Shown: one piece after another, positions 54,154 through 64,000 of the stretch
How positions within the stretch are numbered: position 1 is the first letter of the stretch
Layout of the letters: every line of letters begins with the position of its first letter
Source of the DNA: Closterium sp. Naga37s-1
Taxonomy: Eukaryota > Streptophyta > Zygnematophyceae > Desmidiales > Closteriaceae
Assembly: GCA_947471745.1 (NCBI GenBank)
Contig: CANJKZ010001109.1
Span: forward strand, 2,232,001 to 2,296,000
Direction: 5' to 3'
DNA length: 64,000 nt
Made by a program: the position numbers and the translations under genes
Notes under the pieces: generated by a model
The model's database searches: none
What the model saw: the letters and a program-made list of their open reading frames with translations, nothing else
Told to the model about the DNA's origin: nothing

Positions 54154-55241
54154 TGTTGGTGTAAGGGCCTAATAAACTCAAGCTATTAAGACTTTATCAA
54201 ACTTAAAACCTCTCCTCGGGGTCACCTCCAAGGGTCCTTGGGTGCCTGGTACAAGACCAGCCCCTATCCTCGGGTCCGAGTTTGTAGAGAGAGGGATCAA
54301 GAGGGACTTTGTCAAAACAGCAAGAGTACCTTGAATGTCGCGCAGCGTCTCGTGCAGACCGTCGATCGGATTAAGCTGAGAATTTCCTATATCGAAGCTC
54401 GCTCAAAGAGCTTTAAAATGAACCAAGTTGCCTCGCGAAAAGTTCTGCCATTACGAAGTTATGGCTCGGATAGCGTTTGCCTAGTGTTGGAGTGCTAGCG
54501 TACTAGCGTTGACTCGGGTAGCATTCCGCCGTCGCACCGCGTAGAAACGAAATTCCAGGAAGGGAGGAATTCGCTTGAATCAAATTGACTATGTTCAGGT
54601 ACAAACAGAGAAGGAATAAATAGCTCTAGCTAGCAAGGACCTTCGGAATCAACCTTGGAATAACCAGGGATGATCCCAAATAATTCCAAGCAACAGAACC
54701 AACCTGGCTGGACAAAACAGCAGGTCGTAGGTTGGTAAACAACCTCTGGTTCTGTTTTTCCAACCTGGGAAAACAACAACCAGGTTCAGGTCCTAAAAAC
54801 AGAACCTGTTTTGTCTTTGCCCAACCAGCCAAATGCTGGTTCCGCTGGTTTCCCCTGGCCCTGTAGCATGCAGATATAGACAAACAACATCCAACCTTCA
54901 CCTAAATTGTACCCCTATAGTGCCTGCCCTGCTACATTATAGTCAACCAAACAAAAACAGTACAATTCCGAGTTGGATAGAACTGAAGGTTGCTTCAACC
55001 GAACCGCAAAGCTTCCATCTTGGGTTCCTTTGCGAGCTCGTCCTTTTCTGCTTGTACAGTTCATAGCGCGTACAATGTTGTGCCGAAGCGCACAATGCGC
55101 GAGTACCTGCAAATGCTTCAAGCAAAAATTGCGAAAGCAAACAAACACACGAACATTCCATTCACACCCAAATGCATTCGCACACGCATACTCTTACAAA
55201 CAGACGGCAGGATGTCGTGCAATGTGAATTTGCACCCAACA
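54154..55241 (-). repeat. Family D LTR (1088 bp), 5' LTR of a truncated copy
   Basis: TGTTGGTGTAAGGG...TTTGCACCCAACA on the plus strand. It belongs to the gag remnant on its left. The element beyond that is replaced by satellite. Confidence 0.93.
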
Positions 55242-56364
55242 AAACTAAGGTTCCTACGCTACCATAAAGGAGGAAGCCGAAGGGTGTCGTTATGAGGGGA
55301 TCGGAGACACCCGTCTCCAGGCCAGGACGTATCCGTATGACAACAAGGAAGCTGACCGCGGTATCAGGTGTAATAGAGCAGCAGCTTGGGACCGAGGAGG
55401 CAATGCTGATCTGGATGAGGAGGATGAACCTGCCTACTCTTTTTTTGCCCGTGCACTAAAGGAACCAGCTAGCATGGAGGAGGCCAGATAGGGATAAATG
55501 GCTGGCCTCTAGGGATGCTGAGTATTAGAGCCTGCAATAGAATGGGACTTGGGAACCAGTGGTGCTGCCTGAGGGGAAGAAAGCGGTACAATGCAAATCG
55601 ATGCTGAGGATTAAGACCGATGACAAGGGGCAGGTCACCATCTACAAGAGTAGGCTGGTGGCTAAGAGGTTTATGCAGAAGGAGAGGCAGGACTTCAATG
55701 AGATCTTTGCTCCCACTGCCAAACCCCCTACCCTCCGTTTCTTGTTGGCAGATGCAGCCGTTATTGGGAAATTCATCATTTAGATGGATATATCAACAGC
55801 ATTTCTCAATGCAATTTTAGAGAAGGATGTGTACATGACTCAGTCGCCTGGGTATGAGGATGGTACGGGCAGGGTGTGCAAGCTGAAAAGTACATCTACG
55901 GCTTTAAGCAAGCGCCACGCAGCTGGTACCAGAAGTTGGCAGCTGTTTTAGAGGAGATGGGATTCAGGACCAGCAGCTGTGATGAGAGCCTCTTTCTCAA
56001 GGGGGAGTGGGAGAAGCTGGTGCTATTTCTGGTCAATGTGGACGACATTCTTCTCTTTAGCAGCAGCATGAAAGAGATCCAGAATGTGCAGCGGCAGCTG
56101 ATGGAGAACTTCAAGTGCAAGAACCTTGGGGAGGTAAAGTACTACCTCGGGATGCACGTAGAGAGGGATCCAGATCATAGGTTGTTGAAGCGGCACCAGG
56201 AAAAGTTCATCAAGCAGGAGGGGAGAAGTATGGGATTGAGAATGAGCGCAAGGTTGAAACTCCACTGCCAGCAGAATTCAAGCTTGTGTAGGCTGCAGAG
56301 GATGAAAGGGTTGAAGCCGAGGAGCAACAGCAATTTCAGTCCTTGGTGGGCAGCCTCTTGTACG
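55242..56364 (+). pseudogene. Copia RT fragment D2
   Basis: Decayed plus-strand Copia pol fragment. It shows RIKTDDKGQVTIYKSRLVAKRF (55605-55670), FNEIFAPTAKPPTLRFLLADAAV, MDISTAFLNAILEKDVYM (about 55788), YGFKQAPRSWY (about 55900), the catalytic NVDDILLF (about 56033; usual Y replaced by N) and NLGEVKYYLGMHV. It stops abruptly at SLLYV where a D LTR begins (56365). Several stops and frameshifts. It may belong to the same plus-strand copy as 60880-62122, but the RNase H between is missing. Confidence 0.87.
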
Positions 56365-56828
56365 TGTTGGTGTAAGGGCCTAATAAACTCAAGCTATTAA
56401 GACTTTATCAAACTTAAAACCTCTCCTCGGGGTCACCTCTAAGGGTCCTTGGGTGCCTGGTACAAGACCAGCCCCTATCCTCGGGTCCGAGTTTGTAGAG
56501 AGAGGGATCAAGTGGGACTTAGTCAAAACAGCAAGAGTACCTTGAACGTCGCGCAGCGTATCGTGCAGACCGTCGATCAGATTAAGCTGAGAATTTTCTA
56601 TATCGAAGCTCGCTCCAAGAGCTTTAAAATGAACCAAGTTGCCTCGCGAAAAGTTCTGCCATTACGAAGTTATGGCTCGGACAGCGTTTGCCTAGTGTTG
56701 GAGTGCTAGCGTACTAGCGTTGACTCGGGTAGCATTCTGCCGTCGCACCGCGTAGAAACGAAATTCCAGGAAGGGAGGAATTCGCTTGAATCAAATTGAC
56801 TATATCCAGGTACAAACAGAGAAGGAAT
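56365..56828 (-). repeat. Family D LTR, partial (464 bp)
   Basis: Starts TGTTGGTGTAAGGG on the plus strand and ends at GAGAAGGAAT, where a second, nearly complete LTR starts. In full copies AAATAGTTC follows at this point. Confidence 0.9.
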
Positions 56829-57916
56829 TGTTGGTGTAAGGGCCTAATAAACTCAAGCTATTAAGACTTTATCAAACTTAAAACCTCTCCTCGGGGTCAC
56901 CTCCAAGGGTCCTTGGGTGCCTGGTACAGGACCAGCCCCTATCCTCGGGTCCGAGTTTGTAGAGAGAGGGATCAAGAGGGACTTAGTCAAAACAGCAAGA
57001 GTACCTTGAACGTCGCGCAGCGTATCGTACAGACCGTCGATCGGATTCAGCTGAGAATTTCCTATATCGAAGCTCGCTCCAAGAGCTTTAAAATGAACCA
57101 AGTTGCCTCGCGAAAAGTTTTGCCATTACGAAGTTATGGCTCGGACAGCGTTTGCCTAGCGTTGGAGTGCTAGCGTACTAGCGTTGACTCGGGTAGCATT
57201 CCGCCGTCGCACCGCGTAAAAACGAAATTCCAGCAAGGAAGGAATTTGCTTGAATCAATTTGACTATGTCCAGGTACAAACAGAGAAAGAATATATAGTT
57301 CTAGCTAGCAAGGACCTTGGGAATGAACCTGGGAACAACCAAGGATGATCCCAAATAATTCCAAGCAACAGAACCAACCTGGCTGGACAAAACAGCAGGT
57401 GGTAGATTGGTAAACAACCTCTGGTTCTGTTTTTCCAACCTGGGAAAACAACAACCAGGTTCAGGTCCTAAAAACAGAACCTGTTTTGTCTTTGCCCAAC
57501 CAGCCAAATGCTGGTTCCGCTGGTTTCCCATGGCCCTGTAGCATGCAGATACAGACAAACAACATCCAACCTTCACCTAAATTGTACCCCTATAGTGCCT
57601 GCCGTGCTACACTATAGTCAACCAAACAAAACAGTAAAATTTCGAGTTGGATAGAACTGAATCTGCACAATCAATTCAACCGAACTGCAAAGCTTCCATC
57701 TTGGGTTCCTTTGCGAGCTTGTCCTTTCAGCTTGTACTGTTCATAGCGCGTACAATGTTGTGCCAAAGCGGACAATGCGCGAGTACCTGCAAATGCTTCA
57801 AGCGAAAATTGCGAAAGCAAACAAACACACGAACATTCCATTCACACCCAAATGCATTCGCACACGCATACTCGTACAAACAGACGGCAGGATGTCGTGC
57901 AATGTGAATTTGCACC
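56829..57916 (-). repeat. D3 3' LTR (1088 bp, last bases missing)
   Basis: TGTTGGTGTAAGGG at the left. The right end reads TTTGCACC and then coding sequence, lacking the CAACA of other copies. Confidence 0.9.
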
Positions 57917-58838
57917 TGCCAGCCACACTATGGAAGGGGAAACGGGTAAACTTTGAGAGCAAACAGATTTCACAATTCTCATCAGGTGGCTGTCCGTTTA
58001 GCTTCAGACCCTTAACGGCTCCATCTTTCTCCAACTGCTTCAACAAGGGCATTGCCACATGCCCCAAGCGTCGGTGTGCCATTGCCCAATCCGTCTCCCC
58101 AGATCTGGCCGACACTTTCACACCAACCCCTCCAACGGCGTTGCACTCCCCCTGGGATGCAGACCCCTCTCTAGCCTGCCCCCCATCATGCCACGCCAAC
58201 GCCGGCAGCTGCCACATGGATCTGTACACGTCCGTGCTCTCGTGCAGATCCCAAAGCACCCGATTGCCCAGCTGCCCCTTGTAAGTGCGTGCCCCATCCG
58301 TGCTAGTGCTCACCCCAGCCTTGGCAAGCTTACGGAGGGAGATGAGGTTGGCCTTGAGTTCAGGAACGAGGAGAACGTTGTGCAGCACCACCGGCTTGCC
58401 ATCCGCTCCCTTAAACGCAGCTCGTCCCGCACCAGCCACCTTCAGCGCGTGTCCAGAGGCGGAGCACACCTCGTTGATCGGTGCAGCTCGTACGTGGTCC
58501 AGCAGGTCCTTGCGCGGCGTCATCATCCAAGCAGCGCCCGTGTCCAACACCCAATAGTCCAGAGGGTGCAGCTCTGCTCAAACCTTGGCAGATGCGTCTC
58601 CTTGCTCCCCCTGTTCTCCAATATGGAAAAACTGGCCCGCGGTGCGCTCCTTCTTCTTTTCCGCACCGCCGTTGCTCTTCGGGTTGTTGTCGGACGAATC
58701 GGCGACCATGCTCGCGCCGTTTTTCTGGTTCCTCCGCGCGCCGCCATCCTGGTGACGATTCTGGGGGGTCCATCCATCGGGTTTCTTATAGCACAAAAAC
58801 CAGGGATGCCCCTCCTTCTCACAATACCAGCAACTCCC
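57917..58838 (-). pseudogene. D3 zinc knuckle, protease and pre-integrase
   Basis: Second frame of the D3 polyprotein. A classical zinc knuckle CX2CX4HX4C (CWYCEKEGHPWFLC) is at 58791-58832. Then come a basic and Asn/Ser-rich stretch, TGA at about 58578, the protease active site LDTGAAWMM (about 58520-58545), VLLVPELKANLISL, and a pre-integrase HRRLGHVAM with CEIC near the end. It is truncated into the LTR at 57917. The classical knuckle contrasts with the long-spaced pattern in family A. Confidence 0.88.
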
Positions 58839-59740
58839 TTATAGCACATTTTGCCACCAGCACCCGACTTGCCCCCACGTCCAGATTTCGCACCACGACC
58901 CCAACCGGTACCTCCTTGTTGGTCGTTGGAGTCGTCGTCCTTCTTTGCACCGCGTCCAGCACCACCGAAGCCACGTCCCCTGCCACGTCGGCTCCCTTGC
59001 ATCCCGTAGCCGCTGCTGCCGTCGTCTCTACCCCTCAGTTGGCGGCGACGGAAGTCCTCCTCCAGAAACTTTGTCCGCACCCACTCGAGTGTCCACGAGC
59101 TCTGGTTCTGCGGCAGGCTCAATCCGCTCGTGAATTGAAGCCACGATTCCGGCAGCAGCGAGAGCATCTTCAAGCACTTGGTCTGCTCCGGGTAGGTGAT
59201 TCCCGCGGTCGCCAACTTCGCGTAGAGGTCGCGCATCTTGTCCAGGACAGGTTGCACCGGCTCTCCCTCGCTCAGGCGCAACGCGGACAGCTCCCTCTCC
59301 AGCATCAACGTTGCAACAACGGAGGTCGGGGCGTGCAGCTCCTTCAACACGGTCCACGCCTTCGGACCGCACTCAACCTCCGGCAGCAGGTGCATGACGT
59401 GGTGATGCTGGTTCAGCTCCAAACTCTGCGACATCAAGTAATAGCCAGCCGAGGAGCGCTCGTCCCAATCTTCCTGCAGCGTGGGGTCACTCGGTCTAGG
59501 CTCCTCCCCAATTATTAGTTTCAGCAAACCGATCTGACGGAAATACAATTGCATTTTCCAGGCCCAATCATCATAGCCCTCACCATTGAACTTCTCGACG
59601 GTGAAGTTCTTCAGCACCTCCTTGACCAGCGAGCCCTGGTTTGTTCGCGCTCCCCTTGGCGCTGAAACACCAGAATCATGGCTGCCGCTACGATCTTGGG
59701 CTGAAGATTCACCAGCTCCCGTCGAGGTGTTGCCCGCCAT
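58839..59740 (-). pseudogene. D3 gag capsid region
   Basis: ATG at 59740 (MAGNTSTGAGESSAQ). A Copia Gag capsid (UBN2-type) region covers residues about 35-230, with FNGEGYDDWAWKM, LHAPTSVVATLML, LSALRLSEGEPVQPVLDKM and LLPESWLQF. A Gly/Arg-rich tract (GYGMQGSRRGRGRGFGG) follows. The frame shifts at about 58838, just before the zinc knuckle. This region would form the particle shell. Confidence 0.9.
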
Positions 59741-59786
59741 AGCTACCTTTAACGAGGATCACTATAACGCAGCTCTGATACCAGCT
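59741..59786 (-). promoter_or_regulatory. D3 primer-binding site and short leader
   Basis: The minus strand reads TGGTATCAGAGC (59772-59783), three bases inside the LTR. It matches the tRNA-iMet primer-site consensus. The leader to the gag ATG is only about 30 bp, without repeats or the family A hairpin. Confidence 0.85.
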
Positions 59787-60879
59787 TGTTGGTGTAAGGG
59801 CCTAATAAACTCAAGCTATTAAGACTTTATCAAACTTAAAACCTCTCCTCGGGGTCACCTCCAAGGGTCCTTGGGTGCCTGGTACAAGACCAGCCCCTAT
59901 CCTCGGGTCCGAGTTTGTAGAGAGAGGGATCAAGTGGGACTTAGTCAAAACAGCAAGAGTACCTTGAATGTCGCGCAGCGTACCGTGCAGACCGTCGATC
60001 GGATTCAGCTGAGAATTTCCTATATCGAAGCTCGCTCCAAGAGCTTTAAAATGAACCAAGTTGCCTCGCGAAAAGTTCTGCCATTACGAAGTTATGGCTC
60101 GGACAGCGTTTGCCTAGTGTTGGAGTGCTAGCGTACTAGCGTTGACTCGGGTAGCATTCCGCCGTCGCACCGCGTAGAAACGAAATTCCAGGAAGGGAGG
60201 AATTCGCTTGAATCAAATTGACTATATCCAGGTACAAACAGAGAAGGAATAAATAGTTCTAGCTAGCAAGGACCTTGGGAATGAACCTGGGAACAACCAG
60301 GGATGATCCCAAATAATTCCAAGCAACAGAACCAACCTGGCTAGACAAAACAGCAGGTGGTAGGTTGGTAAACAACCTCTGGTTCTTTTTTTCCAACCTG
60401 GGAAAACAACAACCAGGTTCAGGTCCTAAAAACAGAACCTGTTTCGTCTTTGCCCAACCAGCCAAAAACTGGTTCCGCTGGTTTCCCCTGGCCCTGTAGC
60501 ATGCAGATACAGACAAACAACATCCAACCTTCACCTAAATTGTACCCCTATAGTGCCTGCCCTTCTACACTATAGTCAATCAAACAAAACAGTACAATTT
60601 CGAGTTGGATAGAACTGAATCTGCACAATCAATTCAACCGAACCGCAAAGCTTCCATCTTGGGTTCCTTTGCGAGCTCGTCCTTTCAGCTTGTACTGTTC
60701 ATAGCGCGTACAATGTTGTGCCAAAGCGCACAATGCGCGAGTACCTGCAAATGCTTCAAGCGAAAATTGCGAAAGCAAACAAACACACGAACATTCCATT
60801 CACACCCAAATGCATTCGCCCACGCATACTCGTACAAACAGACGGCAGGATGTCGTGCAATGTGAATTTGCACCCAACA
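59787..60879 (-). repeat. D3 5' LTR (1093 bp)
   Basis: TGTTGGTGTAAGGG...TTTGCACCCAACA on the plus strand. It forms a long inverted repeat with 61046-62122 across a 166-bp spacer. Confidence 0.93.
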
Positions 60880-61045
60880 GAGGGGGACGGTGAATCCGAT
60901 CTACATCAAGACTCACCAGCAGCCAGCAGACTTCCTCACAAAGAGGCTTGCGGATGAGCCTCATTGGCGTTGTGAGCGCATGAGTGGAATGAGCATGAAC
61001 TAGCATGAAATGATGGGGATCCAGCCGGCAGGCTGAGGGGGAGTG
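60880..61045 (+). pseudogene. Copia RNase H tail and polypurine tract
   Basis: The plus strand encodes the last residues of a Copia RNase H (YIKTHQQPADFLTKRLADE), a short tail, then GGCTGAGGGGGAGTG (61031-61045) directly before the LTR at 61046. This is the 3' end of a plus-strand family D copy. Confidence 0.85.
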
Positions 61046-62122
61046 TGTTGGGTGCAAATTCACATTGCACGACATCCTACCGTCTGTTTGTACGAATATG
61101 CGTGTGCGAATGCATTTGGGTGTGAATGGAATGTTCGTCTGTTTGTTTGCTTTCGCAATTTTCGCTTGAAGCATTTGCAGGTACTCGCGCATTGTGCGCT
61201 TCGGTACAACACTGTACACGCTATAAACAGTACAAGCAGAAAGAACGAGCTCGCAAAGGAACATAAGATGGAAGCTTTGCGGTTCGGTTGAATTGATTGC
61301 GCAGATTCAGTTCTATCCAACTCGAAATTGTACTGTTTTGTTTGGTTGACTATAGTGTAGCAGGGCAGGCAATATAGGGGTACAATTTAGGTGAAGGTTG
61401 GATGTTGTTTGTCTGTATCTGCATGCTTAAGGGCCAGGGGAAACCAGCGGAACCATCATTTGGCTGGTTCGGCAAAGACAAAACAAGTTCTGTTTTTAGG
61501 ACCTAAACCTGGTTGTTGTTTTCCCAGGTTGGAAAAACAGAACCAGAACCACCTGCTGTTTTGTCCAGCCAGGTTGGTTCTGTTGCTTGCAATTATTTGG
61601 GATCATCCCTGGTTGTTCCCAGGTTTATTCCCAAGGTCCTTTCTAGTTAGAGCTATTTATTCATTTTTTGTTGGTACCTGGATATAGTCAATTTGATTCA
61701 AGCGAATTCCTCCCTTCCTGGAATTTCGTTTCAACGCGGTGCGACGGCGGAATGCTACCCGAGTGAACGCTAGTACGCTAGCACTCCAACACTAGGCAAA
61801 CGCTGTCCGAGCCATAACTTCGCAATGGCAGAACTTTTCGCGAGGCAACTTGGTTCATTTTAAAGCTATTGAAGCGAGCTTCGATATAGAAAATTCTCAG
61901 CTTAATCCGATCGACGGTCTGCACGATAAGCAGCGCGACGTTCAAGGTACTCTTGTTATTTTGGCTAAGTCATTGTTGACTCCTCTCTCTACAAACTCGG
62001 ACCCGAGGATAGGGGCTGGTCTTGTACCAGGCACCCAAGGACTCTTGGAGGTGACCCTGAGGAGAGGTTTTGAGCTTGATAAAGTCTTAATAGCTTGAGT
62101 TTATTAGGCCCTTAAACCAACA
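61046..62122 (+). repeat. Family D 3' LTR, plus orientation (1077 bp)
   Basis: TGTTGGGTGCAAATTCACA...CCCTTAAACCAACA. It is preceded by a purine tract, so it is the 3' LTR of a plus-strand copy. Family B RNase H sequence starts immediately after it; ATACC (62123-62127) would be the target duplication, with the partner not seen. Confidence 0.93.
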
Positions 62123-62745
62123 ATACCGCCCTGGACTTAGGCGGTGGACCAGAGTCGTTGAAGCTGGTCGGCTATGTGGACGCCGAGGTTGCCGGCGACA
62201 AGCAGAAACGGATAAACACGGTGGCTATATGCGTCTACGGAGGAGCTGCCATCTCTTGGTTAAGCCACCGCATCATGTGTGAGACGCTGTCGTCGACTGA
62301 GTCGGAGTAAGTCGCTGCCACCGAAGCCGGCAAGGAGGGACATCGACTTCGCTTCCTTCTTGCGGAGTTCCTGCTGCTTGACGCTGGGATGCTGACTGTC
62401 CTTCGGGTGGACAACAAGTCGGCTTTCACGGTTGCTGAGGGCTTGGGGCTGCAGGGCAACATCACTCACATGGAGCGGCCATGTGCCTACCTGCAGCAGA
62501 TGGTGAAGCGCGGAAAGTTCGTACTGAAGTACATCCCGACCACCGAGCAGCCAAGCGACTTTCCTGACGAAGCCTCTGCACATTCCGGCCTTCAACCGGT
62601 GCTCTGTAGCAATCGGGCAAGTGCGTTTGGACGACGTCGGCGACTGCGACTACGATGTGCAGTAGTAGATGCCGTGCCCTTCTGCACGGCTGGTGTGGTG
62701 ACGGCGTGCTATGTGTTCATTGCACGCTGGCGATCAGTTTATTAG
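62123..62745 (+). pseudogene. B2 RNase H fragment
   Basis: The plus strand matches B1 RNase H: LGGGPESLKLVGYVDAE, YGGAAISWLSHRIMCETLSSTESE, then TAA where B1 has a Tyr codon, AATEAGKEGHRLRFLL, DNKSAFTVAEGLGL and KYIPTTEQPSDF. It starts in the middle of the domain at the D LTR border and decays after about 62600. Orientation is opposite to the adjacent B2 integrase fragment. Confidence 0.87.
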
Positions 62746-64000
62746 GCCTGAGCGTCGCAGCTCAGGCTTTTCGACCAGCACCTCCACCATATCACTGTCA
62801 GTAGACTCCCCCCCATGCCGTCATCGACGAGCTGCTTCGCCATCGTCTGCCCTTCGACCAGCTGCTCCCTCTTGTCGGCTCGCTTGCCGACTTCCCTTTC
62901 ATCGACAGCTCTCCTGTCGACTTCCTCGGCTGCTGCATCCACTGCACCACTGCTGCTGCCTCCTGCTCGACTGACACCCTTATCTGCCACTACCATGTCG
63001 TTAAAGGCTGCACATCATCATCGACAAGCTTGGCCGTATGACGACCGCCGGCAATGCCACTGGCCGGCGCCACAGACGACGCCTCAAGACTCCCCTTATC
63101 ACGGTGGCCGACAGTGGAGTTGACACAGGCCGATCTGCGACGGGGGTGGGAGGAGCAAGAACCGGGGGAGGAGGGAGGACTTTCTCGATGTCCTCATCAG
63201 CTGGCTCGTCGACCTCAGCGAGCAGCGGGAACGCCGCTGTCGAGGTGTCCGTCGGCAGATGCGCCTGCGTCTGCCCCGACGCCGGCCCATTCTTCGCCTT
63301 CCACACCTCAAGCGACAGTGTTTTGTAGAAGATCACCTCGACCGACGTAACTACCTTGTTGTCGGTCAAGTCCAGCACCTCCCAGCCCTTGCTTTCCGGC
63401 GATGCATCAAAGTAAAGTCTCCAGCGAGCCTTCAGCGCCAACTTTCCACCACGCTGCTGCTCGGGGACCATGAACTGTACCATGCAGCCCCACACCCGCG
63501 CGAGCGTCAGGTCGGGCTCCTTCCCAGTCAGCAGCTGGTACGTAGTCGTCCCCGGCGGCGTCGTCGACCGCTTTAAGGAGTTGCGCATCCAGACAGCCTG
63601 CCGTTGGGCGAGTGTCACCAGTGGTGCTGCACTCCCATGTGCAGCATCGCCCGAACGGACTCGACCACTGTCCGCATCTCCCGCCCGGCCATGCCGTTCT
63701 GTTGATCGTCAGATCGTGGACGATGCCCTTTCCGTCGACGAGGAACTTTCCTCCCCGGTCTGAGTGAAGCATCAGCACCGACTTTTTGTCTGCCGCTCCA
63801 CTACTACAAGCCACTTTTCAAACACCCGCAGAACATCGCTCTTGGCGGTTGGCTTCACCCACACGTACCGAGTGCGGCGGTCCTTCAGCAGGAGGAAGTA
63901 CAAGCTACCGTCCTTGGCAGCCACCCGAAATGGCCCGCATAAGTTAATGTGCACGACGGCCAGCGCCTCCTCGGCATCGAAGTTGTGGAAGGTGTCCCGC
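62746..64000 (-). pseudogene. B2 integrase and linker fragment
   Basis: The minus strand shows INLCGPFRVAAKDGSLYFLLLKDRRTRYVWV (from about 63954), KSVLMLHSDRGGKF (the usual E of GGEF is K), then after a gap and frameshift RQAVWMRNSLKRS, YQLLTGKEPDLTLARVWGC and KGWEVLDLTDN (63001-63618). A Ser/Thr/Pro/Glu-rich linker runs to about 62750. Clearly homologous to B1 20300-21330. It continues beyond the right edge. A deletion around 63690-63710 removes part of the QQNG block. Confidence 0.87.

Larger units (their letters stand above)
56829..60879 (-). mobile_element. Copia D3: two LTRs enclosing gag and protease only
   Basis: Minus-strand family D copy about 4.05 kb long. 5' LTR 59787-60879, primer site, gag, protease and pre-integrase region, then directly the 3' LTR 56829-57916. 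Integrase core, RT and RNase H are absent. The internal sequence joins the LTR without a purine tract, and the LTR lacks its terminal CAACA, so this is a deletion product rather than a compact functional element. No target duplication was found. Confidence 0.88.

Overview
The window is a dense nest of LTR retrotransposons plus a long palindromic satellite. I see no host gene, rRNA or tRNA gene. Copia-type Gag/PR/IN/RT/RNase H order, tRNA-iMet-type primer-binding sites, GC-rich coding sequence and Gly/Ala/Pro-rich polyproteins point to a plant-lineage eukaryote. My best guess from general resemblance is a streptophyte alga (Closterium-like); this is an inference. The setting looks like heterochromatin, possibly pericentromeric.

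Left part (1-16 kb): a Ty3/gypsy element G1 (minus strand; LTR 15715-16041, gag, protease, RT) is cut twice by Copia family A. A2 (6743-13794, plus) has two 125-bp LTRs and the 5-bp duplication CTACG. A1 (1-6152, minus) sits in the gypsy RT and runs off the left edge. G1 abuts a decayed Copia fragment C1 (16042-17470). A GTCGAC-rich stretch follows, then a decayed Copia B1 (18519-21932, minus).

Middle (22-38 kb): a three-level nest. A3 (24621-31708, minus; identical 131-bp LTRs, GTACT duplication, one uninterrupted 1674-codon ORF) lies inside the integrase of A4 (22032-35957, plus; 136-bp LTRs, GATCA duplication). A4 in turn lies inside the 3' untranslated region of A5 (21933-22031 plus 35958-37987, minus).

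Right part (38-64 kb): about 13 kb of satellite built from 34-bp palindromic monomers (38871-54056), with 422-bp and 2090-bp higher-order periods. It is interrupted by a solo LTR of family D (42882-43974) and a solo LTR of an unrelated family E (50079-50940), each with a 5-bp duplication. To its right are scrambled copies of Copia family D (about 1.09-kb LTRs in both orientations, gag/protease, RT fragments) and a broken family B copy (62123-64000).

Most notable: all three structurally complete family A insertions lack the Gag capsid domain although they have target duplications and near-identical LTRs. All four family A leaders carry a 6-7-bp hairpin just after the primer-binding site, with different stem sequences but preserved pairing, followed by GGGCCC. 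Coordinates, counts and identities were read by eye and no alignment or database search was run.
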